Notes under the pieces: generated by a model
The model's database searches: none
What the model saw: only the letters and a program-made list of their open reading frames with translations
What the model was told of the DNA's origin: nothing
In this document: positions 25,850-34,176 of the stretch, piece by piece
Position numbering within the stretch: position 1 is the first letter of the stretch
How the letters are laid out: every line of letters begins with the position of its first letter
Program-made: the position numbers and the translations under genes
Assembly (NCBI GenBank): GCA_002345965.1
Contig: DDTF01000030.1
Location: forward strand, 1-56,264
Source of the DNA: Flammeovirgaceae bacterium UBA2371
GTDB lineage: Bacteria; Bacteroidota; Bacteroidia; Cytophagales; Cyclobacteriaceae
Direction of reading: 5' to 3'
DNA: 56,264 bases

Positions 25850-26962
25850 CTACTTCCGTTGGGATAAGAAAAACCGATCTCTGAACTGGAGGTAAAACCC
25901 GTACGCATATTGAAACGACTCGAATTCAAAATCATAGTGAGGTTCAAATCGCAATGTTGCATAAAGTCCGTTTGAGATTTCCTTGTTGTAAAGCAATCTA
26001 AGAACGAGCAATCGCATGTTTTCTTGTTGAACCCGATAGTCAAATTCAGAAACAGAAGGATAAATCTTTCCACCCTGAATAGAAATGAACTCATGCGCTT
26101 GCCAGTAACTGGCCATCACCTCCAATCCAAAAGTAGTGGCAATGCTGCCATTGGCATAATATCCAGATCCATCTTTATAAGGTCGTTCGTTAGCAGAACT
26201 CATGTTATTGTAATACAACTGGTGCCCGCTTACTTTCCAGTCTTTCATCCAGCCGCTAGTTTGTCGCTTCAGCTCAATACCCACTGAGGTATTTATCAGT
26301 GTTTCAAGTGGAGGTGGGTTTACGTTGATCTGTCCCCCACGATGGCTTGCCAGAAGCTGAAAAGGAAGGGACACTTGAACGAATTGATTGAGCACTCTTT
26401 TATTTAACGAAACACCTGCCACAAATTGCTCTTGCTCTGCATCATTGTTGTAGATCATATTTTGCCAGTCCAGCCAAACGTCAAAAAATAATTGGTCGGT
26501 AATGGATCGCACCTGGATGCCTGTTTCTAATCTATTGTTGAGCACACGTTCAAAATCATAAAGCGGCTCAATGAGGCGATGATTCAGGCTGCTCTCAATG
26601 TTCCCAAAAAGGAGATCAATGGGCCCCTTGGTTACTTTTAATGTGAGGGTAGGAACTATAGTTGAAAAATCACGATTTCCGAAGTCCTGCTGAAGGTATA
26701 CACCTCCATCCAATCTTACATTTTTTCCAAGCTGATAGCTGAGGTAAGGATTGAGTTGATAACCCAATAAGGTGTACCCTTCAATGATGGTGTCAAAATA
26801 TTCGTTGTTCCTGGAAAAACCGAGGAAATTAACGCCAAGAAAGAGTTTGGAAGAATCCTGCTCAGCAATGGCCTGCCGATCTTCAAAAACGGTATTGTCC
26901 AGTTGGGCATTGGCTGCAAAACCGGCTTCAATAAAAAATAATATGAATAGAAATTTTCGCAC
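25850..26962 (-). CDS. Outer-membrane beta-barrel-like protein, unknown function
   Basis: 370 residues from a GTG at 26962, with a signal peptide (M-R-K-F-L-F-I-L-F-F-I ... A-N-A-Q). The mature part is a series of amphipathic strands with aromatic girdle residues, and the end (F-R-D-R-F-F-L-S-Q-R-K) is typical for Bacteroidota barrels. I recognise no specific family. It is coupled to the aminopeptidase gene downstream without a gap, suggesting a joint envelope role. Confidence 0.75.
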   Translation of the reverse strand: MRKFLFILFFIEAGFAANAQLDNTVFEDRQAIAEQDSSKLFLGVNFLGFSRNNEYFDTIIEGYTLLGYQLNPYLSYQLGKNVRLDGGVYLQQDFGNRDFSTIVPTLTLKVTKGPIDLLFGNIESSLNHRLIEPLYDFERVLNNRLETGIQVRSITDQLFFDVWLDWQNMIYNNDAEQEQFVAGVSLNKRVLNQFVQVSLPFQLLASHRGGQINVNPPPLETLINTSVGIELKRQTSGWMKDWKVSGHQLYYNNMSSANERPYKDGSGYYANGSIATTFGLEVMASYWQAHEFISIQGGKIYPSVSEFDYRVQQENMRLLVLRLLYNKEISNGLYATLRFEPHYDFEFESFQYAYGFYLQFRDRFFLSQRK

Positions 26963-27093
26963 TTTGATTAAAGTGCAAATTAAAGGACTTATCCGTTAAT
27001 CGTTAACGGTTAATTAATTCCAACTTAAAAAAACAGTGATCCAAAGGAAATTCAACTTACTCCATCCATTATCCTATCTTGGTGAATAAGCAC

Positions 27094-27109
27094 TGAAATA
27101 GTAATTTCA
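27094..27109. promoter_or_regulatory. Inverted repeat upstream of recA
   Basis: TGAAAT-AGTA-ATTTCA, perfect 6-base arms, 44 bases before the recA ATG. It could be an operator for a damage response regulator; no factor is identified. Confidence 0.35.
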
Positions 27110-27152
27110 ACCCTTACTTGAAATTTTTAAACACATATAACAGCAGGATGCT

Positions 27153-28181
27153 ATGAGCGACAACAAGGAAAAATTGAAGGCACTACAACTTACCATCGAC
27201 AAACTGGAGAAAACCTATGGTAAGGGTGCCGTGATGAAGCTAAGTGAGGGAAAGGTTTTAGATATACCGGCAATTTCCACCGGGTCGCTGGGACTAGACC
27301 TTGCACTAGGTATTGGTGGTATTCCCAGAGGACGTGTCACTGAAATTTACGGACCGGAATCTTCTGGTAAAACAACATTGACCATGCACTGCATTGCCGA
27401 GGCACAAAAGAAGGGTGGCTTGGCCGCTTTTATCGATGCAGAGCACGCTTTTGATAAAACCTACGCAGAAAAATTAGGTATCGATACCGAAAATCTTTTG
27501 ATATCTCAACCGGATAATGGCGAGCAGGCACTTGAAATTACCGAGCATCTGATACGATCAGGCGCAATTGATATTATTGTTATTGACTCAGTAGCCGCCC
27601 TGGTTCCTAAAGGAGAATTGGAAGGAGAAATGGGAGACAGTAAAATGGGTTTGCAGGCGCGCTTGATGTCGCAGGCATTGCGAAAACTAACAGGTACTAT
27701 CAGCAAAACGGGTTGTGCTTGTGTTTTCATTAATCAGCTGCGCGAGAAAATCGGTGTGATGTTTGGCAACCCTGAAACAACAACAGGAGGTAATGCCCTG
27801 AAATTTTATGCTTCTGTAAGGCTGGACATACGCAGAATTGGACAGATCAAAGAAGCAGCGGATAACATCACAGGTAACCGTGTAAGAGTGAAAGTGGTGA
27901 AGAACAAAGTAGCACCTCCTTTCAAAGTGGTTGAATTTGACATCATGTATGGCCGTGGTATCTCCAAAGCAGGTGAAATCATCGACATCGGATCGGAGTT
28001 GAACGTGATTCAAAAGTCAGGTTCATGGTTCTCTTACGAAGGAAATAAATTGGGACAAGGCAGAGATACTGTAAAGCAACTGATTGAAGATAATCCTGAA
28101 CTTATGGAAGAGCTGGAGAAGAAAATCAAGGAAAAGATAGCAGGAGTAACACCAGCAATCGCTGAGGTGGAAGAGAAATAG
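27153..28181 (+). CDS. recA: RecA recombinase
   Basis: 342 residues, full length. It is the ATP-dependent strand-exchange protein of homologous recombination and DNA damage response. Walker A G-P-E-S-S-G-K-T-T, Walker B-like I-D-I-I-V-I-D-S-V-A-A-L, and the L2 region F-I-N-Q-L-R-E-K-I-G-V-M-F-G-N-P-E-T are all intact. It is monocistronic, with a strong terminator 16 bases after the stop. A short inverted repeat lies upstream. Confidence 0.99.
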   Translation: MSDNKEKLKALQLTIDKLEKTYGKGAVMKLSEGKVLDIPAISTGSLGLDLALGIGGIPRGRVTEIYGPESSGKTTLTMHCIAEAQKKGGLAAFIDAEHAFDKTYAEKLGIDTENLLISQPDNGEQALEITEHLIRSGAIDIIVIDSVAALVPKGELEGEMGDSKMGLQARLMSQALRKLTGTISKTGCACVFINQLREKIGVMFGNPETTTGGNALKFYASVRLDIRRIGQIKEAADNITGNRVRVKVVKNKVAPPFKVVEFDIMYGRGISKAGEIIDIGSELNVIQKSGSWFSYEGNKLGQGRDTVKQLIEDNPELMEELEKKIKEKIAGVTPAIAEVEEK

Positions 28182-28196
28182 GATTTTTAAATAAAT

Positions 28197-28232
28197 AAAA
28201 AGGCCGTCAATTTATCCTGACGGCCTTTTTTT
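28197..28232. terminator. Bidirectional terminator between recA and the permease gene
   Basis: AGGCCGTCA (28201-28209) and TGACGGCCT (28218-28226) form a perfect 9-base stem with an 8-base loop, with A-run and T-run flanks. The stop codon of the convergent permease gene (28231-28233) lies at the edge of the T-run. Confidence 0.92.
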
Positions 28233-29496
28233 ATGCCCTAATGGCTTCTACCGGATCAAGTCTGGCCGCCATGGCGGCAGGCACAATACCTGAGATTACC
28301 CCTATGGCACAAGATACACCCAGACCCAACACAATATTTTTAAAACTCAGTATAACATCCAGGCTACCAAAAGGCGCAAATGTTAGCAAATAGACCAATA
28401 CTATGCCCGTAATTCCTCCAATTAAGCTCAGGAAAATGGCTTCAAAAAGAAATTGAAAAAGTATAAAGTAGTTCTTGGATCCAAGGCTTTTTTGCAAACC
28501 TATAATGCTGGTTCTTTCCTTTACCGAAACGAACATGATGTTGGCAATCCCGAAACCACCCACCAGAATAGAGAATCCTCCTATGATCCAACCGGCAACA
28601 CCTACCACGTCAAAAAGTCCACTGATCACATTAGCCAGTGCCTCCGGTCTGTTAAGCGCAAAATTATCCTTGTCCAAAGGGCGTAAACCTCGTCTATTAC
28701 GCAACTGCCCTCTTAGTTCATTTTCCAATTCTACCAGGCCGATGTCTGACTCTCTTCCTTTCACTCCTATTCTGGATGAAGTTTCATTCCATATACCAGT
28801 GCCTGTTTGATAAAGCCTTCTAAACGAATTGTAGGGAATTAGACAGCCATAATCACTACTGGGTGTTCCTAAAAAACTCTGCCCTTCACGTTTCTGAACA
28901 CCGACTATAACGTATTTGCCGTTTCTTATTTTAATTGTCTCCCCTATTGGGTCTCTTCCATTTGGAAACAGCGCCTTAGCTACCTCATATCCTAGAATGG
29001 CTACCGTTCTTCCCCCTTCTATTTCATCATAGGTAAAATAGCGACCCTGTTCTACATTGATATCAAAAACATCTTCGTAGCCATCACTGATACCCCTGAG
29101 ACCTATTTGTCCTATGCTGCTGCTTCCGTGTCGGATTACTGCATTGCCTCGTGCAGCAAAAATGGTGAGGCCATCATGATTTTGAAGGTTGGTCTGCAGA
29201 AACTTGAATTCGTTGTAAGAAGCATTGGGTCTGCTCCAATAATCCCACCATTTATACTCTTCGCCACCATCACTCCCTGGAAAAGGCCATTTTTCAACGT
29301 AAATAACACCCGAACCCAGAAAAGAGAAGCTGTCTTTTATGTTGCGCTCTAGTGAGTCGACAATGGTAAACACGGCAATAATGGCAAAAATGCCCACCGT
29401 CACCCCTAAAAGGGATAGCGTGGTGCGCAATAAATTGACTTTCAGCGCTTTTAGCGCAAAACGGAAGCTCTCTAAGATCAGTCTGACAGTAAGCAT
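28231..29496 (-). CDS. MacB/FtsX-type ABC transporter permease
   Basis: 421 residues. One N-terminal transmembrane helix (about 20-45), a large periplasmic MacB_PCD domain (about 50-280), and three C-terminal helices forming the FtsX domain (F-G-I-A-N-I-M-F-V-S-V-K-E-R-T motif) give the type VII ABC topology used for lipoprotein or peptide mechanotransmission. No ATPase gene is adjacent, so the partner must be encoded elsewhere. Its ending abuts the terminator shared with recA. Confidence 0.92.
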   Translation of the reverse strand: MLTVRLILESFRFALKALKVNLLRTTLSLLGVTVGIFAIIAVFTIVDSLERNIKDSFSFLGSGVIYVEKWPFPGSDGGEEYKWWDYWSRPNASYNEFKFLQTNLQNHDGLTIFAARGNAVIRHGSSSIGQIGLRGISDGYEDVFDINVEQGRYFTYDEIEGGRTVAILGYEVAKALFPNGRDPIGETIKIRNGKYVIVGVQKREGQSFLGTPSSDYGCLIPYNSFRRLYQTGTGIWNETSSRIGVKGRESDIGLVELENELRGQLRNRRGLRPLDKDNFALNRPEALANVISGLFDVVGVAGWIIGGFSILVGGFGIANIMFVSVKERTSIIGLQKSLGSKNYFILFQFLFEAIFLSLIGGITGIVLVYLLTFAPFGSLDVILSFKNIVLGLGVSCAIGVISGIVPAAMAARLDPVEAIRA

Positions 29497-29559
29497 AAGT
29501 ACTCTAAAGACGTTTGGATTGAAATTGGGTTACAAAAGCCATTAATTAAAACAAATCCT

Positions 29560-29567
29560 TATTTTTG
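29560..29567 (+). promoter_or_regulatory. Possible -7 box of queA
   Basis: TATTTTTG fits TAnnTTTG, 43 bases before the queA ATG. No good TTG was seen at the required distance. Confidence 0.4.
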
Positions 29568-29610
29568 CAACCTTGATTTAAATGCCCTCACATGGGTTTG
29601 ATATAAAACC

Positions 29611-30657
29611 ATGAAGTTATCCAAATTTAAGTTTGATCTTCCCAATAATCTAATCTCTTCACATCCTGCTGAAAACAGGGACGAGTCACGCCTGCTGGTG
29701 TTGAACCGAAATACCGGAGAGATTGAACACAAAATGTTTAAAGACATTGTTGATTACTTTGAAGAAGGTGATCTGTTAGTGGGTAACGACACCATGGTAT
29801 TCCCTGCCCGCTTATACGGCAGAAAGGAAAAGACTGGCGCAAAAATTGAAGTTTTTCTTTTGCGTGAGTTAAATGCAGAAATGCACCTATGGGATGTTCT
29901 GGTTGATCCAGCCCGTAAAATCAGGGTGGGCAATAAACTCTATTTTGGTGATGGCGACCTGGTAGCCGAGGTTATCGACAACACCACATCACGCGGTCGT
30001 ACCATCCGGTTTTTGTTTGATGGCGATTCAGATTCATTCAGCAAGATTGTAGAGTCTTTAGGAGAAACACCATTACCCAAATACATCAAGCGTAAAATTG
30101 AACCCGCGGATAAGGAACGTTTTCAAACCATTTACGCCAAAAATAAAGGTGCTGTTTCTGCTCCGACTGCAGGTATGCACTTTACCAAGCAATTGTTGAA
30201 GCGCTTGCAGATCAAAGGAGTAGACATGAGCTTCATTACCCTGCACATTGGCCTGGGTACTTTCCGCCAGGTAGATGTAGAAGATCTTACCAAGCACAAA
30301 ATGGATTCTGAAAACTTTATAGTAGGTAAGGAATGCGTTGAAATGGTGAACAAAGCCCTTGATGCCAAAAAACGTGTTTGTGCTGTTGGCACCACTACTA
30401 TGCGCGCGTTGGAATCATCGGTTTCAGCTGGCAACAGACTGAAAGAGCGTGAAGGCTGGACGGATAAGTTTATCTTCCCACCTTATGAGTTTAAAATTTG
30501 TAGCGCTATGATTACCAACTTTCATATGCCTGAGTCCACTTTATTAATGATGGCAGCAGCCTTTGGTGGATACGATCATGTGATGAACGCTTATCAGGTA
30601 GCCAAAAAGGAAAAATACAAGTTCCTCACCTATGGTGATGCAATGCTGATTATCTAA
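29611..30657 (+). CDS. queA: S-adenosylmethionine:tRNA ribosyltransferase-isomerase
   Basis: 348 residues. It transfers and isomerises the ribosyl moiety of SAM onto preQ1 in tRNA to form epoxyqueuosine. The signatures Y-I-K-R (P-L-P-K-Y-I-K-R), A-P-T-A-G-M-H-F-T, I-T-L-H-I-G-L-G-T-F and T-N-F-H-M-P-E-S-T-L are present. It is followed by its own terminator, so it is probably monocistronic. Confidence 0.98.
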   Translation: MKLSKFKFDLPNNLISSHPAENRDESRLLVLNRNTGEIEHKMFKDIVDYFEEGDLLVGNDTMVFPARLYGRKEKTGAKIEVFLLRELNAEMHLWDVLVDPARKIRVGNKLYFGDGDLVAEVIDNTTSRGRTIRFLFDGDSDSFSKIVESLGETPLPKYIKRKIEPADKERFQTIYAKNKGAVSAPTAGMHFTKQLLKRLQIKGVDMSFITLHIGLGTFRQVDVEDLTKHKMDSENFIVGKECVEMVNKALDAKKRVCAVGTTTMRALESSVSAGNRLKEREGWTDKFIFPPYEFKICSAMITNFHMPESTLLMMAAAFGGYDHVMNAYQVAKKEKYKFLTYGDAMLII

Positions 30658-30677
30658 TCCATTATATAAAATCATCG

Positions 30678-30707
30678 AAAAGCTCCAGAAATTTCTGGGG
30701 CTTTTTT
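30678..30707 (+). terminator. Intrinsic terminator of queA
   Basis: AAAAGCTCCAGAAA and TTTCTGGGGCTTTT (30678-30705) form a stem with one G-T pair, ending in a T-run, 20 bases after the stop. Confidence 0.85.
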
Positions 30708-30737
30708 GTTTAACTTGATTCTTTTAAAATAACAAGT

Positions 30738-31424
30738 GTGAGTCATAAGGAGTATGCACTAATAGTGGCCGGAGGCAAAGGCACCAGAATAAAGAGTAAG
30801 CTGCCTAAACAATTTTTAGCATTGCATGGCAAGCCAGTTCTTTTGCATACCATTGAAGCTTTTTATCGGTATTCACCCGACATCAACATCATTCTGGTTT
30901 TACCAGAGGATGATTTCCCCATCTGGAATTCCATTTGTGAGCAGTTTCACTTCACCCAACCTATTTTACTTCAAACCGGGGGGGAAACACGTTTCCAGTC
31001 TGTAAAAAAAGGATTGGAGCTGATAACAGGTGACGGATTGGTAGCCATACATGATGGGGTAAGACCCCTGGTGAGTGAAGATATTATTGGTGCTTCTTTC
31101 CGTTTGGCTGCAGTACATCAGTCGGCTGTTGCTGCAGTAAGGTTGAAGGAATCGATCAGAATGACTGATCAGGATAATACCAAAGCGATGGACCGCTCCA
31201 GATTCAGGATAATACAGACGCCCCAAACCTTTGAAGTCAATCTAATCAAGAAGGCTTATCAAATGAAGGAAGATACAAGCCTTACGGATGATGCCAGTGT
31301 GGCGGAGCGCAGTGGCCATTTAATCTCTTTGTTTGAGGGCAGCTATGAAAACCTGAAGATTACCACGGCTGAAGATCTGATCATAGCGGAAGCTCTGATG
31401 AGCAATAGAAATAAAAAAGGCTAA
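30738..31424 (+). CDS. ispD: 2-C-methyl-D-erythritol 4-phosphate cytidylyltransferase
   Basis: 228 residues from a GTG at 30738. It catalyses the third step of the MEP isoprenoid pathway, CTP plus MEP to CDP-ME. The nucleotide-binding motif V-A-G-G-K-G-T-R-I-K-S-K-L-P-K-Q-F, the I-H-D-G-V-R-P-L-V motif and T-D-D-A-S-V are conserved. The window also carries dxr (49831-50988), the preceding enzyme. The terminator overlaps its stop codon. Confidence 0.97.
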   Translation: MSHKEYALIVAGGKGTRIKSKLPKQFLALHGKPVLLHTIEAFYRYSPDINIILVLPEDDFPIWNSICEQFHFTQPILLQTGGETRFQSVKKGLELITGDGLVAIHDGVRPLVSEDIIGASFRLAAVHQSAVAAVRLKESIRMTDQDNTKAMDRSRFRIIQTPQTFEVNLIKKAYQMKEDTSLTDDASVAERSGHLISLFEGSYENLKITTAEDLIIAEALMSNRNKKG

Positions 31425-31444
31425 CCCATGGTCAGCCTTTTTTT
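31413..31444 (+). terminator. Intrinsic terminator overlapping the ispD stop
   Basis: AAAAAAGGCT-A-ACC / GGT-C-AGCCTTTTTT with a 3-base CAT loop and a T-run; the TAA stop (31422-31424) lies in the left arm. Symmetrical A/T flanks suggest it also serves the convergent DUF2795 gene. Confidence 0.87.
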
Positions 31445-31462
31445 ATTGTATTAAAATAAGCA

Positions 31463-31684
31463 TCAATATTCATCCTCATTAAAGAAGAAATCTTCTTTGG
31501 TAGGGTAATCAGGCCAAATTTCCTCAATGCTTTCATAAGGTTGCCCATCATCTTCCAATTCCTGCAAATTTTCTACCACTTCAAGAGGCGCACCTGAGCG
31601 GATTGAAAAATCAATCAATTCATCTTTGGTGGCTGGCCAAGGCGCATCCTCTAAATAAGAAGCTAATTCAAGTGTCCAATACAT
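31463..31684 (-). CDS. DUF2795 family small protein
   Basis: 73 residues from the ATG at 31684, which is decided by a perfect Shine-Dalgarno sequence (AAAGGAGG, 7 bases upstream); the longer frame starting at 31711 lacks one. The sequence (M-Y-W-T-L-E-L-A-S-Y-L-E-D-A-P-W-P-A-T-K) matches the acidic, helical DUF2795 family, often a small cytosolic protein of unknown role. A good promoter lies immediately upstream. Acidic tail E-D-F-F-F-N-E-D-E-Y. Confidence 0.88.
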   Translation of the reverse strand: MYWTLELASYLEDAPWPATKDELIDFSIRSGAPLEVVENLQELEDDGQPYESIEEIWPDYPTKEDFFFNEDEY

Positions 31685-31708
31685 AGTATTCCCTCCTTTA
31701 ATTTTTCG

Positions 31709-31738
31709 CAAAAATAGAATTTAACCATTAAGGAACAA
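31709..31738 (-). promoter_or_regulatory. Promoter of the DUF2795 gene
   Basis: Minus-strand TTG (31736-31738), 19-base spacer, TATTTTTG (31709-31716): a full match to the Bacteroidota consensus, 24 bases before the ATG. Confidence 0.75.
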
Positions 31739-32047
31739 TAGCAGTCGTCTAAATTGCTTCAATCAATAAACATTCCACTTTGACAAAAATTTATTATATG
31801 ACCAATCCTGCCTTAAACAGCAGGATTGTAAGGCTGAACCTGACATTAATCACCGATAATATTTTTAAAAAAAACATAATTAGAATACTTAATGAACTTC
31901 CTGCCTTTATGGCAAAACAAATTGGTCTCAGATTTACACCAACAAGCAAAAAGCCCTCCTTTCCTACCAAAACAAACATTTATAGCCTCAGACTTCACGT
32001 GTTGCCCCAAAATGATCATATTAGCGCCTCCAAAAAGTTATATCGGA
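31717..32047. other. Intergenic region before ettA (about 330 bases, no supported gene)
   Basis: It holds the DUF2795 promoter at its left edge. Overlapping plus-strand frames (for example 31780-32055) show no family features, and the part in frame with ettA would add 52 residues absent from the family. No clear promoter for ettA was found. Confidence 0.5.
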
Positions 32048-33730
32048 ATGGCTGACGAAAAAATTATCTTTTCAATGACCGGGGTGAACAAAATTTACCC
32101 CCCCAATAAGCAAGTATTAAAAAACATTTACCTCTCCTTCTTCTACGGTGCCAAAATTGGTGTGCTCGGTTTAAATGGATCCGGTAAGTCGTCTTTGCTA
32201 AGGATCATAGCCGGAATTGACAAAGAGTTTCAGGGCGAAGTGGTTTCAGACCTCAGTTATTCTGTGGGTCTTTTAGAGCAGGAACCTCAACTGGATAAAT
32301 CCAAAACGGTGAAACAGATTGTGGAGGAGGGCGTGAAAGAAACAGTGGACCTTTTAAAAGAATTTGAAGAGATCAATAACAAGTTTGCTGATCCAGCGGT
32401 AATGGAAGACCCTGATGCAATGGAGAAGCTCATTAATCGCCAGGGCGAGGTGCAGGAAAAAATTGATGCGCTGGATGCCTGGGAACTTGATCATAAGCTT
32501 GAGCGGGCCATGGATGCCCTCCGCTGCCCACCACCCGATGCCAAAGTAGAACACTTATCAGGAGGTGAAAAGAGAAGGGTGGCATTGTGCCGCCTGTTGC
32601 TAAAAGAACCAGATGTATTGCTATTGGATGAGCCTACCAACCACCTGGATGCCGAATCGGTGCATTGGCTGGAAGAACATTTAAGACAGTATAAAGGAAC
32701 CATCATTGCCGTAACTCACGATCGTTACTTTTTAGATAATGTAGCTGGCTGGATTCTGGAATTGGACCGTGGTGAAGGCATTCCGTGGAAAGGTAATTAT
32801 TCATCCTGGCTGGATCAAAAGTCAAAAAGATTAGCTCAGGAAGAGAAAACAGAATCCAAAAGACAAAAAACACTTGAGCGTGAGTTGGAATGGGTACGCA
32901 TGGGGCCTAAAGGAAGACAAGCCAAAGGAAAAGCTCGCTTGAGTGCCTATGAAAAACTGTTAAGTCAGGAAACAAAAGAGAAAGAGGATAAGCTGGAGCT
33001 CTTTATTCCTCCAGGTCCACGGTTGGGCAATAAGGTAATCGAAGCCAATGGTGTATCGAAAGCATACGGAGACAAGCTCCTGTATGAAAATCTTACTTTT
33101 TCTCTGCCTCCTGCTGGCATTGTTGGAATTATTGGTCCCAACGGTGCGGGTAAAACCACCTTGTTTAAGTTGATTACCGGAGCTGAAAAGCCGGATGCAG
33201 GCACTTTCAGTGTGGGAGAAACAGTACAAATTGCCTATGTAGATCAAGAGCACGATGACCTAAAGCCGGAAGATACCGTGTGGCAAGCCATTACCGGAGG
33301 CAATGAATTAATTACCATTGGAGGTAAGGAAATCAACTCACGCGCTTATGTGAGCAAGTTCAACTTTGGTGGAAACGATCAACAGAAAAAAGTAAAAGAA
33401 CTCTCGGGAGGTATGCGCAACCGTGCGCACCTGGCCATTGCATTGAAGCAAGGTGGTAACCTTTTGCTTTTGGATGAGCCTACCAACGATTTGGATGTAA
33501 ATACACTTCGTGCTTTGGAAGAAGCGTTGGAAAATTTTGCTGGCTGCGCTGTTATCATCAGTCACGACCGCTGGTTCCTTGACAGGGTGTGTACGCACAT
33601 CCTTGCCTTTGAGGGCAACTCACAAGTGTATTGGTTTGAAGGTACCTTCAGTGAGTATGAAGAGAACAAGAAGAAGCGATTGGGTGATGACCAGCCACAC
33701 AGGATCAGGTATAAGAAATTGGTGAAGTAA
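32048..33730 (+). CDS. ettA: ABC-F ATPase, EttA-type energy-dependent translational throttle
   Basis: 560 residues from the ATG at 32048; an upstream in-frame ATG at 31892 is rejected because family members begin with M-A-x-E-K-I-I-F-x-M. Two ABC domains are fused: Walker A G-L-N-G-S-G-K-S-S and G-P-N-G-A-G-K-T-T, signatures L-S-G-G-E-K-R-R and L-S-G-G-M-R-N-R, Walker B L-L-L-D-E-P-T-N-H-L-D and L-L-L-D-E-P-T-N-D-L-D. The linker between them, with basic helices, enters the ribosomal E site. There are no membrane segments. It gates translation initiation according to ATP/ADP status. Confidence 0.95.
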   Translation: MADEKIIFSMTGVNKIYPPNKQVLKNIYLSFFYGAKIGVLGLNGSGKSSLLRIIAGIDKEFQGEVVSDLSYSVGLLEQEPQLDKSKTVKQIVEEGVKETVDLLKEFEEINNKFADPAVMEDPDAMEKLINRQGEVQEKIDALDAWELDHKLERAMDALRCPPPDAKVEHLSGGEKRRVALCRLLLKEPDVLLLDEPTNHLDAESVHWLEEHLRQYKGTIIAVTHDRYFLDNVAGWILELDRGEGIPWKGNYSSWLDQKSKRLAQEEKTESKRQKTLERELEWVRMGPKGRQAKGKARLSAYEKLLSQETKEKEDKLELFIPPGPRLGNKVIEANGVSKAYGDKLLYENLTFSLPPAGIVGIIGPNGAGKTTLFKLITGAEKPDAGTFSVGETVQIAYVDQEHDDLKPEDTVWQAITGGNELITIGGKEINSRAYVSKFNFGGNDQQKKVKELSGGMRNRAHLAIALKQGGNLLLLDEPTNDLDVNTLRALEEALENFAGCAVIISHDRWFLDRVCTHILAFEGNSQVYWFEGTFSEYEENKKKRLGDDQPHRIRYKKLVK

Positions 33731-33785
33731 TAATCGACATCGGTGTCCGTGTGTTAATTTCCGGAATACTGCAGTACCCATACAC

Positions 33786-34154
33786 ATGAAATCATTGTAT
33801 ACAATTGGGCTTCTTATACTGTCCAATACATTTATGACTTTTGCCTGGTATGGGCATTTGAAGTTTAAAGAAATGAAGTGGAGCGAAAGCCTGCCACTTC
33901 TTTCCATTGTTGTAATCAGTTGGGGAATTGCCTTTTTCGAATACCTATTGCAGGTACCTGCCAATCGGATGGGCTTCAAAGGTAATGGAGGTCCTTTTTC
34001 CCTGGTTGAATTAAAAGTTATTCAAGAAGTAATTACACTTGTAGTATTCGTAGCCTTCTCAGTGGTTTTTTTTAAAACAGAAACCTTAAAGTGGAATCAC
34101 CTGGTAGGCTTCGTACTTCTGATTGCTGCTGTTTATTTTATTTTTAAAAAGTAA
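33786..34154 (+). CDS. DUF486 (DMT-like) small membrane protein
   Basis: 122 residues with four predicted transmembrane helices (about 3-22, 36-56, 75-93, 101-119). The F-A-W-Y-G-H-L-K-F and F-E-Y-L-L-Q-V-P-A-N-R motifs match DUF486 (PF04342), related to EmrE-like drug/metabolite transporters. The function is unknown. It is convergent with the M20 peptidase, 22 bases apart. Confidence 0.9.
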   Translation: MKSLYTIGLLILSNTFMTFAWYGHLKFKEMKWSESLPLLSIVVISWGIAFFEYLLQVPANRMGFKGNGGPFSLVELKVIQEVITLVVFVAFSVVFFKTETLKWNHLVGFVLLIAAVYFIFKK

Positions 34155-34176
34155 AACATAGCATCGGATTGATCAC

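Noticed and set aside
31780..32055. 91-codon plus-strand frame before ettA
   Set aside because: Overlaps the true ettA start, low-complexity composition and no recognisable domain.
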